This document shows, piece by piece, positions 1 to 6,236 of a stretch of DNA of 6,236 nucleotides. Positions within the stretch are counted from its first letter, which is position 1. Every line of letters begins with the position of its first letter. The position numbers and the translations under genes were made by a program. Under the pieces are notes generated by a model. That model did not search any database. It saw only the letters and a program-made list of their open reading frames with translations, and had not been told where the DNA came from. The stretch lies in the NCBI GenBank assembly GCA_030037515.1, contig JASHRE010000692.1, positions 1 to 6,236 of the forward strand. Reading direction: 5' to 3'. Source of the stretch: Candidatus Sulfotelmatobacter sp. GTDB lineage: Bacteria; Acidobacteriota; Terriglobia; Terriglobales; Acidobacteriaceae.

Positions 1-336
1 CGTAAGTTGGCCGACATTGAAGCGCGTCTCGCGAAAATTGATGTTGAGATTCATGCCATGCGCGAGGAGGCCGCGAGGGAAGCTGCCGCCGAAGAGGCGC
101 GCATTACGACCGCGGCGGAGGAAGAAGCGCGCAACATTGTAGCCGGAGCGCAGCAGGAAATCGCCGCCGCAGCCAGGGCGGCCCGGCGCCAGCTGGCTGC
201 GCATGCCGCCGATCTGGCCGTGGCATTGGCGGAGAAACAGATTCGCATCGACAGCGGAACCGATCAGGCGCTAGTTCGGAATTTCGCCACCAAATTGGCC
301 GTGACTCCCGACGAGATCGGAAAGGATGGGCACTGA
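1..336 (+). CDS. atpF: ATP synthase Fo subunit b (peripheral stalk), 3' part only
   Basis: This is the C-terminal part of subunit b, which dimerises into the peripheral stalk that holds the alpha/beta hexamer still against the rotating shaft. The reading frame is open from base 1, so the true start and the N-terminal membrane helix lie to the left of the window. The TTG at 7 is an internal codon. The visible ~111 residues are an almost unbroken charged, Ala/Glu/Arg-rich helix of the type that forms the b-subunit coiled coil (for example EEARITTAAEEEARNIV). They end with the b-like stretch AADLAVALAEKQIR and a short tail, DEIGKDGH. The TGA stop is 3 nt before the atpH start, which fits translational coupling. 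Identity rests mainly on composition and on the place directly before atpH-atpA. A b' paralogue cannot be excluded from this fragment. Confidence 0.9.
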   Translation, partial: RKLADIEARLAKIDVEIHAMREEAAREAAAEEARITTAAEEEARNIVAGAQQEIAAAARAARRQLAAHAADLAVALAEKQIRIDSGTDQALVRNFATKLAVTPDEIGKDGH

Positions 337-339
337 CCG

Positions 340-882
340 GTGGCTTCCGTTGCCAGCACCTACGCGCGGGCTTTCGCCGACGTCGTTGTTTCCGCTCACC
401 TGGATGCCAATCGTTCTCTCAGCGGGTTGCGCCGGATTGCGGGGCTGATCGAACAGAGCACGGAGCTGCGGCGCGTGTGGGAGAATCCCGCCGTCCCCGC
501 CGAGCAGAAGCGGGGTTTGCTGGACGCGATCGTGAAACGGGAAGGCATTGAGCAGCACGTGCGAAATCTGATCGCCGTGCTGATCGATCATCGGCGAATG
601 CATTTCCTGACGCGGATTATCGAGCAGTTGGAAAAAGAGTTGGACGCGCGGCAGGGATTCGTGGAAGCCCAAATCACCAGCGCGCGGGAACTGGCCGAGC
701 CCGAGCGGCGCTCGCTGGAGGCACAGATCGCGAAATTGACGGGCAAAAAAGTTCGGGCGCGATTCGGCCTAGATTCATCTCTTTTGGGCGGAGCGGTTGT
801 TCGTGTGGGCAGCACCACCTACGACGGCTCGGTAAGAGGGCAGTTGGAGAAGATCAAGGAAGTGATCGAGGCCGGCCACTGA
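340..882 (+). CDS. atpH: ATP synthase F1 subunit delta
   Basis: Delta (OSCP-like) caps the alpha/beta hexamer and fastens the peripheral stalk of b subunits to it. The 180-residue product has the usual family length. The N-terminal helical domain begins with the typical ASTYARAFADVV. The C-terminal family signature is at about residues 138-165, with LLGGAVVRVGSTTYDGSVRG and then QLEKIKEVI. The GTG at 340 is chosen as start because the family's conserved N-terminus begins right there and the gene then follows atpF by 3 nt. A purine-rich stretch containing AAGGA (322-326), inside the end of atpF, is a plausible but somewhat distant ribosome binding site. The last codons and the stop lie in a GGCCACTGAC sequence that is repeated just downstream, so the very C-terminus may have been shaped by the intergenic repeat. 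Confidence 0.96.
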   Translation: MASVASTYARAFADVVVSAHLDANRSLSGLRRIAGLIEQSTELRRVWENPAVPAEQKRGLLDAIVKREGIEQHVRNLIAVLIDHRRMHFLTRIIEQLEKELDARQGFVEAQITSARELAEPERRSLEAQIAKLTGKKVRARFGLDSSLLGGAVVRVGSTTYDGSVRGQLEKIKEVIEAGH

Positions 883-898
883 CAGGCCACTGGCAACT
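874..898. repeat. Heptamer repeat at the atpH/atpA junction
   Basis: GGCCACT occurs at 874-880 and again at 885-891, followed at once in the same 7-bp register by GGCAACT (892-898). The first copy contains the last codons of atpH and the T of its TGA stop. The last copy ends 5 nt before the atpA start and takes the place where a Shine-Dalgarno sequence would be expected. The same heptamers appear on the opposite strand in the atpD/atpC spacer. Confidence 0.75.
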
Positions 899-903
899 GA
901 CAT

Positions 904-2436
904 ATGGCGCAAATCAAGGCAGATGAAATTACGAAACTGATCCGCGAGCAGATCGAGAACTACGAGTCGCAGATTTCGGTCGACGAAACCGGCACCGTGA
1001 TCACGCTCGGCGATGGCATCGCCCGCGTGTACGGGCTCGACAAGGTCATGGCGGGTGAACTGCTCTCATTTCCGCACGGCGTATCGGGCATCGCCATGAA
1101 CCTGGAAGAGGATCAGGTCGGCGTGGTCCTGCTCGGCGACTACACGGAAATTCGCGAAGGCGACGAAGTCAAGCGCACCGGACGGATCATGAGCGTACCC
1201 GTGGGCGACGCTCTCGTTGGCCGCGTGGTCAATTCGCTCGGCCAGCCGATCGACGATAAAGGTCCGATCGCAACCGACAAATATATTCCGCTGGAACGAC
1301 TGGCGCCGGGCGTCATCGATCGCCAGCCGGTGCGGGAGCCGATGGCGACGGGGCTCAAGGCCATTGACAGCATGATTCCCATCGGTCGCGGCCAGCGCGA
1401 GTTGATCATTGGCGATCGGCAGACGGGGAAAACCGCGGTCGCGCTCGACACGATCATCAATTCGAAGGGCAACGATCTGATTTGCATTTACAACGCGATC
1501 GGGCAGAAGCGGTCGTCGATTGCGCAGGTGGTGAAGACTCTCGAGGATTTCGGAGCGATGGAGTATACGATCGTGGTCGCGGCGTCGGCCTCAGAACCGG
1601 CGCCGATGCAATACATCGCTCCTTACGCCGCGTGCGCGATGGGCGAATACTTCCGCGACTCGAAGCGGCATGCGCTTGTCATCTACGACGATCTTTCGAA
1701 GCATGCCGCCTCGTATCGCGAGATTTCGTTGTTGCTGCGGCGACCTCCGGGTCGTGAAGCTTATCCGGGAGACGTTTTTTATCTTCACTCAAGGCTGCTC
1801 GAGCGGGCGGCGAAGCTGAGCGAGAGCAACGGCGGGGGATCATTAACCGCTCTGCCGGTCATCGAAACGCAGGCGGGCGACGTTTCCGCCTACATTCCAA
1901 CCAACGTCATTTCGATTACCGATGGCCAGATTTATCTCGAGACCGACCTGTTCAACCAGGGCGTACGTCCGGCTGTGAACGTGGGCTTGTCGGTCAGCCG
2001 CGTGGGCGGCAGCGCACAGATCAAGGCCATGCGGCAGGTCGCGGGCTCGCTGAAACTGGAGCTGGCGCAATACCGCGAGCTGGCGGCATTTGCGCAATTC
2101 GGCAGCGACCTCGATAAGGCGACGCAGGCGCAGTTGAATCGCGGACAGCGGCTGGTCGAGCTTTTGAAGCAGAACCAGTATTCGCCGCTCCCGTTCTCCA
2201 AACAGATTCTGATCATCATGGCCGGCACCGGCGGCTTTCTCGACGACATGCCGGTCGATCAGGTGCGGGCCTTCGAGAAGCAGCTATACGAATATGTGGA
2301 CCTGACCAATCCTGGCGTGCTGGGCACGATCATGGAGAAAAAAGTTCTCGATGACGCGCTGAAAGCGCAGTTGCAGGGCGTGATCAAGGAAGCGAAACAG
2401 CAGTTTGTGGCGCAGCGGGAAGCGGTAGCGAAGTAG
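904..2436 (+). CDS. atpA: ATP synthase F1 subunit alpha
   Basis: Alpha alternates with beta in the F1 hexamer. It carries the non-catalytic nucleotide sites and supplies the arginine finger to each catalytic site. At 510 residues it has normal length. Visible motifs are the N-terminal delta-binding helix (residues 1-22), the beta-barrel (about 25-92), Walker A GDRQTGKT at 170-177 (Lys176), Walker B ALVIYDD at 257-263, the alpha/beta family signature PAVNVGLSVS at 356-365, and the arginine finger Arg366 in the following RVGGSAQ. The C-terminal helical domain is complete and ends in FVAQREAVAK. The ATG at 904 gives the expected N-terminus (MAQIKADEIT). No Shine-Dalgarno sequence stands in front of it; the 20 bases upstream are the heptamer repeat GGCCACT-GGCAACT. 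Translation may depend on coupling to atpH, which ends 21 nt earlier. Confidence 0.99.
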   Translation: MAQIKADEITKLIREQIENYESQISVDETGTVITLGDGIARVYGLDKVMAGELLSFPHGVSGIAMNLEEDQVGVVLLGDYTEIREGDEVKRTGRIMSVPVGDALVGRVVNSLGQPIDDKGPIATDKYIPLERLAPGVIDRQPVREPMATGLKAIDSMIPIGRGQRELIIGDRQTGKTAVALDTIINSKGNDLICIYNAIGQKRSSIAQVVKTLEDFGAMEYTIVVAASASEPAPMQYIAPYAACAMGEYFRDSKRHALVIYDDLSKHAASYREISLLLRRPPGREAYPGDVFYLHSRLLERAAKLSESNGGGSLTALPVIETQAGDVSAYIPTNVISITDGQIYLETDLFNQGVRPAVNVGLSVSRVGGSAQIKAMRQVAGSLKLELAQYRELAAFAQFGSDLDKATQAQLNRGQRLVELLKQNQYSPLPFSKQILIIMAGTGGFLDDMPVDQVRAFEKQLYEYVDLTNPGVLGTIMEKKVLDDALKAQLQGVIKEAKQQFVAQREAVAK

Positions 2437-2499
2437 TCGTCGGTCCCGAGTCCTGGGGAGTTTCGGGTTTGCGCTCGGGACTCACGACTCAGGACTCAC
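2436..2499. repeat. Inverted heptamer arrays filling the atpA/atpG spacer
   Basis: The left side reads as three heptamers, GTCGTCG, GTCCCGA, GTCCTGG (2436-2456). The right side reads GACTCAC, GACTCAG, GACTCAC (2479-2499). Read on the other strand, the right side becomes GTCCTGA/GTCGTGA/GTCCCGA, the same family as the left. GTCCCGAG (2443-2450) and CTCGGGAC (2474-2481) are exact inverted copies, giving an 8-bp stem with a 23-nt loop in RNA. There is no T-run after it, so it does not look like a terminator. Confidence 0.8.
2491..2494 (+). promoter_or_regulatory. Ribosome binding site of atpG, made by the heptamer repeat
   Basis: AGGA lies 9 nt before the atpG ATG. It is formed at the joint of two repeat units (GACTCAG followed by GACTCAC), so the repeat itself supplies the Shine-Dalgarno sequence. 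It lies just downstream of the stem at 2443-2481, so folding of the spacer could affect access to it. Confidence 0.55.
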
Positions 2500-2503
2500 C
2501 AAC

Positions 2504-3583
<1,080 letters not shown>

Positions 3584-3598
3584 AACAAGGATCTGCAA

Positions 3599-3612
3599 GT
3601 ACCGGGTACCGG
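3599..3612. repeat. Tandem GTACCGG heptamer after atpG
   Basis: Two exact, adjoining copies of GTACCGG (3599-3605 and 3606-3612) follow the atpG stop by 15 nt. The unit sequence differs from the other spacers, but the 7-bp period is the same. Confidence 0.75.
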
Positions 3613-3630
3613 GTTGCGAGAAGGAGCAAT

Positions 3631-3697
3631 TGGCAGCTGGCAAATGGGAGTTGGTGGGCGGATTTTTCTCATCGCTAATTCCCAACTGCTGATTGCC
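3631..3697. repeat. TGG-heptamer array with inverted counterpart before atpD
   Basis: Four consecutive 7-mers all begin with TGG: TGGCAGC, TGGCAAA, TGGGAGT, TGGTGGG (3631-3658). After a 27-nt loop, 3682-3697 is an imperfect inverted copy of 3639-3654. GGCAA pairs with TTGCC and AGTTGG with CCAACT, 12 of 16 positions in all. The mRNA could fold into an imperfect hairpin ending about 11 nt before the atpD start. Confidence 0.7.
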
Positions 3698-3708
3698 GCC
3701 AAAAATTT

Positions 3709-5151
3709 ATGCCGGAAAATATCGGACGTGTCATTCAAGTGGCGGGACCGGCGGTCGACGTTCAGTTTGAAGAACGCACGATGCCGCCGATTTATCAGGC
3801 CATCAAGGTTGTCGATCAAGGCTTTCAGGTGCCCGTTCCCATTAACGTAATCCTCGAGGTGCAGCAGCACTTGGGGGAGGGACGGGTACGCTGCATCGCC
3901 ATGGAGCCGACCGACGGCATGGTGCGTGGCATGAAAGCGATCGATCTGGGCGGACCGATCTCGGTTCCGGTCGGCCGCGGCACGCTGGGGCGCGTGATGA
4001 ATGTGATCGGACAGCCGGTCGACAATCTCGGGCCGATCGACTTCAAAGAGAAGCTCCCCATTCACCGACCGGCGCCCGCGTTCGATGAACAGGCGACGAC
4101 CGCCGAAATGTTCGAAACCGGTGTGAAGGTGATCGATCTCATCCAGCCATTCTTGAAGGGCGGCAAAATCGGATTGTTCGGCGGGGCGGGTGTGGGCAAG
4201 ACCGTCATCATCATGGAGCTGATCAACAACGTCGCCAAACAGCATGGCGGCTACTCCGTGTTTGCGGGTGTCGGCGAGCGCACGCGCGAAGGCAACGACC
4301 TGTGGCTCGAAATGACAGAGTCGGGCGTGATCAAGCCGGGCAAGCCGGCCGAATCGAAAGCGGCGCTGATCTATGGCCAGATGACGGAGCCGCCGGGCGC
4401 GCGTTTGCGCGTTGCGCTGACCGGGCTGACGGTGGCCGAATATTTCCGCGACGTCGAAGGCGCCGACACACTGCTGTTCATCGATAATATTTTTCGTTTC
4501 ACGCAGGCCGGATCGGAGGTCTCGGCGCTGCTCGGCCGCATGCCCAGCGCTGTCGGATATCAGCCCAACCTCGCCACCGAGATGGGCGAACTGCAGGAGC
4601 GCATCACGTCGACGAAGAAGGGATCGGTCACATCGGTGCAGGCGATTTATGTTCCCGCCGACGACCTGACCGATCCCGCACCGGCAACGACGTTTGCTCA
4701 CCTTGACGCCACCACGGTGCTTTCGCGCGCGTTGACGGAGATTGGAATTTATCCCGCGGTCGATCCGCTGGCTTCGACCTCGCGCATTCTTGATCCGCGC
4801 GTTGTCGGGCAGGAGCATTACGATGTCGCGCAAGCGGTGAAGAAGACTCTGCAAACATACAAAGATCTGCAGGACATCATCGCGATTCTCGGCATCGACG
4901 AGTTAAGCGAAGATCAGAAGCTCACGGTTGCGCGAGCGCGCAAGATTCAGCGCTTCCTGTCGCAGCCGTTCCACGTGGCCGAGCAGTTCACTGGCGCACC
5001 GGGACGCTACGTGAAGGTCGGCGACACGGTGAAGGGCTTCAGAGCGATAGTTGAAGGCAAGTACGACGAGATCCCCGAGCAGGCGTTTTACATGAAGGGG
5101 ACGATCGAGGAAGTTCTCGAAGCCGCAGACAAGATGAAAGCGGCCGCCTAA
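3709..5151 (+). CDS. atpD: ATP synthase F1 subunit beta (catalytic)
   Basis: Beta carries the catalytic sites where ADP and phosphate become ATP on the cytoplasmic F1 head. The 480 residues are of normal length. Visible motifs are Walker A GGAGVGKT at 158-165 (Lys164), the catalytic glutamate and its neighbour Glu190-Arg191 in GVGERTREGND, Walker B LLFIDN at 255-260 (Asp259), the adenine-stacking Tyr348, and the family signature PAVDPLASTS at 349-358. The lever motif reads DELSEDQ (397-403), a mild variant of DELSEED. The start at 3709 is well fixed: upstream in this frame there is no ATG, GTG or TTG before a TAA at 3676-3678. The start has no Shine-Dalgarno sequence; an A/T-rich run (AAAAATTT) precedes it directly. 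The 125-nt gap from atpG is long for an atp operon and is filled by repeats. Confidence 0.99.
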   Translation: MPENIGRVIQVAGPAVDVQFEERTMPPIYQAIKVVDQGFQVPVPINVILEVQQHLGEGRVRCIAMEPTDGMVRGMKAIDLGGPISVPVGRGTLGRVMNVIGQPVDNLGPIDFKEKLPIHRPAPAFDEQATTAEMFETGVKVIDLIQPFLKGGKIGLFGGAGVGKTVIIMELINNVAKQHGGYSVFAGVGERTREGNDLWLEMTESGVIKPGKPAESKAALIYGQMTEPPGARLRVALTGLTVAEYFRDVEGADTLLFIDNIFRFTQAGSEVSALLGRMPSAVGYQPNLATEMGELQERITSTKKGSVTSVQAIYVPADDLTDPAPATTFAHLDATTVLSRALTEIGIYPAVDPLASTSRILDPRVVGQEHYDVAQAVKKTLQTYKDLQDIIAILGIDELSEDQKLTVARARKIQRFLSQPFHVAEQFTGAPGRYVKVGDTVKGFRAIVEGKYDEIPEQAFYMKGTIEEVLEAADKMKAAA

Positions 5152-5154
5152 AAG

Positions 5155-5225
5155 CAGTTGCCCGTGGCCAGTTGCCGGTGAACCATTGCTGCGGACGCAT
5201 GCGTTCCGGCTGGGTAGGGGCAACT
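5155..5225. repeat. Heptamer repeat with inverted copy in the atpD/atpC spacer
   Basis: CAGTTGC, CCGTGGC, CAGTTGC follow each other in a 7-bp register (5155-5175). On the other strand this is GGCAACT/GGCCACG/GGCAACT, the family seen before atpA. AGTTGCC at 5156-5162 and 5170-5176 has an exact inverted copy, GGCAACT, at 5219-5225. The loop between contains the perfect 10-bp palindrome ACGCATGCGT (5195-5204). Confidence 0.75.
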
Positions 5226-5241
5226 AGTTCCTCGCAACCGA

Positions 5242-5649
5242 ATGGCAGATACATTCCAACTCGAGATCGTTACGCCGGAAAAAAAAGTGGTCGAGACGCG
5301 TGCGGAAGAAGTGCAGATTCCCGGCAAGAACGGATATCTGGGAATCCTGCCCGATCACGCGCCGCTGATCACCGAGCTTTCCGTCGGCGAAATCATTTAC
5401 CGCGGACGCACCTCGGAACAGCGACTGGCCGTGGCGTGGGGATTCGCGGAGGTCTTGCCCGACAAAGTCACGATTCTGGCCGAGACTGCGGAGCGTCCGT
5501 CAGAAATTGACGTGGAGCGCGCGCGCAAGGCGAAACAGCGCGCCGAACAGCGGCTCGCAAGCGGCGATCCCAACGTCGACGTCGACCGCGCGCTCGATTC
5601 TCTCCATCGCGCCGAAGCCCGCCTGGATGCAGCCGGGCAAAAGGCGTAA
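5242..5649 (+). CDS. atpC: ATP synthase F1 subunit epsilon
   Basis: Epsilon joins the foot of gamma to the c-ring. In many bacteria its C-terminal helices can extend and inhibit ATP hydrolysis. The 135-residue protein has the full two-domain form: a beta-sandwich at about 1-85, with the typical LEIVTPEKKVVE and the conserved GYLGILPDHAPLIT, and a C-terminal helical hairpin from about 88 to the end. Residues 89-94 read IDVERA and match the I/L-D-x-x-R-A motif linked to ATP binding by epsilon of Bacillus PS3; whether this protein binds ATP is not known. The C-terminal region is rich in Ala and Arg. The ATG at 5242 is the only reasonable start, because an in-frame TAG lies at 5215-5217 and no ATG, GTG or TTG lies between. 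No good ribosome binding site is seen. The gene is probably the last of the operon. Confidence 0.97.
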   Translation: MADTFQLEIVTPEKKVVETRAEEVQIPGKNGYLGILPDHAPLITELSVGEIIYRGRTSEQRLAVAWGFAEVLPDKVTILAETAERPSEIDVERARKAKQRAEQRLASGDPNVDVDRALDSLHRAEARLDAAGQKA

Positions 5650-5670
5650 GCGGCTCCACTCGCTTCATTC

Positions 5671-5720
5671 CCTGTCGCCCTGAGCCGGGGTCTCCGCGGC
5701 GAAGGACCTGTGCACCTGCC
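5671..5720. repeat. Possible dispersed intergenic repeat with GC hairpin
   Basis: The stretch CCCTGAGC...GGCGAAGGACCTGTGCA resembles dispersed elements I associate with Acidobacteriota intergenic regions; this is from memory and was not searched. Inside it, GCCGGGG (5684-5690) and CCGCGGC (5694-5700) form a hairpin with one mismatch and a 3-nt TCT loop. TCGCC (5675-5679) can alternatively pair with GGCGA (5698-5702). No T-run follows, so it is not a standard Rho-independent terminator, though it could protect the 3' end of the atp mRNA. Confidence 0.4.
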
Positions 5721-5729
5721 AGCAAACTG

Positions 5730-5749
5730 TAGAGATATAGAGATATAGA
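5730..5749. repeat. 8-bp tandem repeat TAGAGATA
   Basis: Two exact copies of TAGAGATA (5730-5737 and 5738-5745) are followed by a partial third (TAGA). It is A/T-rich within a GC-rich region and codes for nothing visible. Its period is 8 bp, unlike the 7-bp repeats inside the operon. Confidence 0.7.
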
Positions 5750-5764
5750 TCCTGCAGTCGACCC

Positions 5765-5799
5765 AAAAAAGGCGACTTCCGGATCACAACCCGTTTTTT
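5765..5799 (+). terminator. Weak candidate terminator of the atp operon
   Basis: AAAAAAGG (5765-5772) can pair with CC plus TTTTTT (5791-5799) across one bulged G, with an 18-nt loop. The T6 run would serve as the U-tract. The stem is mostly A-T and the loop large, so it is weak. It lies between the last atp gene and the esterase promoter, where a terminator is expected. Confidence 0.3.
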
Positions 5800-5842
5800 C
5801 CGCAAAGTGTGAGAAACCAGGCAGCACGCGTACAGCTCCACA

Positions 5843-5848
5843 TATAAT
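5843..5848 (+). promoter_or_regulatory. -10 box of the esterase promoter
   Basis: A perfect TATAAT stands 31 nt before the esterase ATG. Transcription would start around 5855 and give a leader of about 25 nt. The expected -35 position (about 5820-5825, GGCAGC) does not match TTGACA well, so the promoter may be weak or activator-dependent. It implies separate transcription from the atp operon. Confidence 0.5.
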
Positions 5849-5866
5849 TGCTCCGCTTCAGGAACC

Positions 5867-5872
5867 GAGGAG
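5867..5872 (+). promoter_or_regulatory. Ribosome binding site of the esterase gene
   Basis: GAGGAG lies 7 nt before the ATG at 5880, the best Shine-Dalgarno sequence of any gene in the window. It fixes the start that yields the signal peptide. Confidence 0.8.
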
Positions 5873-5879
5873 CCTCCCG

Positions 5880-6236
5880 ATGAATCTTCGTATACTTGCT
5901 TTTATGTTTTTGTTGTCATGCACTGCGACCGCCCAACAGGCCAAGCCGGCGACGCCTCCGCCGCAAATGGCTCCCGGGCTCAACACGCCTGCGGTGCACG
6001 CCGACGACACCGTCACGTTTCAATTTCTCGCCCCCAATGCGCAGGAGGTGAAGCTCGCGCGCGAAGGCACAGACGCGGTCGCCATGCAGAAGGATGACAA
6101 AGGCGTGTGGACAGTCACAACCGCTGCGCTCGAGCCCGACTATTACGGATATTCGATCATCGTCGACGGGGTGCGCATGCTCGATCCCTACAATCATCTG
6201 CTGGTGCCGAACTTGCTGACGCCGGCGAATGCGGTG
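5880..6236 (+). CDS. Secreted esterase of the enterochelin-esterase-like type, N-terminal part
   Basis: The frame starts at an ATG and stays open for 119 codons to the window edge, so only the N-terminus is visible. Residues 1-18 form a signal peptide (Lys-free but with Arg4, then a hydrophobic core ILAFMFLL). Cleavage by signal peptidase I after Ala-Thr-Ala (16-18) looks likely; LLSC at 11-14 is an alternative but imperfect lipobox. After a Pro-rich linker comes an E-set/CBM48-like beta-sandwich, with VTFQFLAPNAQEVKLA, a GVWTVT strand and YYGYSIIVDGVRMLDPYN. This module stands at the N-terminus of many putative esterases related to Fes and to the XynZ feruloyl esterase. The alpha/beta-hydrolase catalytic domain would lie beyond the window, so catalytic residues cannot be checked. 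A glycogen-branching-type protein sharing the E-set fold is less likely given the secretion signal. The gene has its own promoter-like box and is probably not part of the atp operon. Confidence 0.75.
   Translation, partial: MNLRILAFMFLLSCTATAQQAKPATPPPQMAPGLNTPAVHADDTVTFQFLAPNAQEVKLAREGTDAVAMQKDDKGVWTVTTAALEPDYYGYSIIVDGVRMLDPYNHLLVPNLLTPANAV

Noticed and set aside
2436..2499. A possible CRISPR array or Rho-independent terminator in the A/G spacer.
   Set aside because: The units are 7 bp without spacers, and no T-run follows the stem. A full terminator here would cut off gamma, beta and epsilon.
3614..3850. A small + strand frame starting in the G/D spacer and running into atpD, with AGAAGGAG at 3619-3626.
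   Set aside because: It overlaps the conserved start of beta in another frame, the purine run is not well spaced from any start in that frame, and the translated spacer part is repeat-derived.
4897..4917. DELSEDQ instead of DELSEED in beta as a possible functional defect.
   Set aside because: The acidic lever motif varies in its last positions among bacteria, and the acidic character is kept.
5468..5827. A minus-strand frame across the end of atpC and the following gap.
   Set aside because: It runs through the repeats and opposite atpC, with no domain and Arg/Gly-rich composition.

Overview
The window holds most of a bacterial F1Fo ATP synthase operon, all on the + strand, in the order atpF (3' end only), atpH, atpA, atpG, atpD, atpC (subunits b, delta, alpha, gamma, beta, epsilon). 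A separate gene follows, cut by the window's right edge: the start of a secreted, enterochelin-esterase-like esterase. All catalytic motifs of the alpha and beta subunits are intact. The gene for subunit b runs off the left edge, and subunits a and c are not in the window.

The DNA is GC-rich. The long gamma subunit, the short intergenic repeats and the downstream E-set esterase together suggest Acidobacteriota (Koribacter or Terriglobia type). This is inferred from resemblance, not from a search. The six atp genes would be co-transcribed from a promoter to the left of the window. They jointly build the peripheral stalk (b, delta), the catalytic hexamer (alpha, beta) and the rotor shaft (gamma, epsilon).

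The genes themselves are ordinary, but the spacers are not. They are 3 nt (F/H), 21 nt (H/A), 67 nt (A/G), 125 nt (G/D) and 90 nt (D/C). All but the first carry short direct repeats in a strict 7-bp register. Related heptamers such as GGCCACT/GGCAACT recur in several spacers and in both orientations. In the A/G, G/D and D/C spacers, heptamers on one side are mirrored by inverted copies on the other, so the mRNA could fold into hairpins around the gamma cistron and before epsilon. These repeats occupy the sites where ribosome binding sites would normally lie. atpA, atpD and atpC have no evident Shine-Dalgarno sequence, and the AGGA in front of atpG is itself made by two adjoining heptamers.

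The second notable point is the gamma subunit. At 359 residues it is about 65 longer than the usual form. Its larger extra segment sits where cyanobacterial and chloroplast gamma subunits carry their regulatory insert, but it contains no cysteine.

The 230-nt gap after atpC contains a GC hairpin within what looks like a dispersed repeat, an 8-bp tandem repeat, a possible weak terminator, and a good -10 box and ribosome binding site for the esterase. No RNA gene, insertion sequence or CRISPR array was seen.
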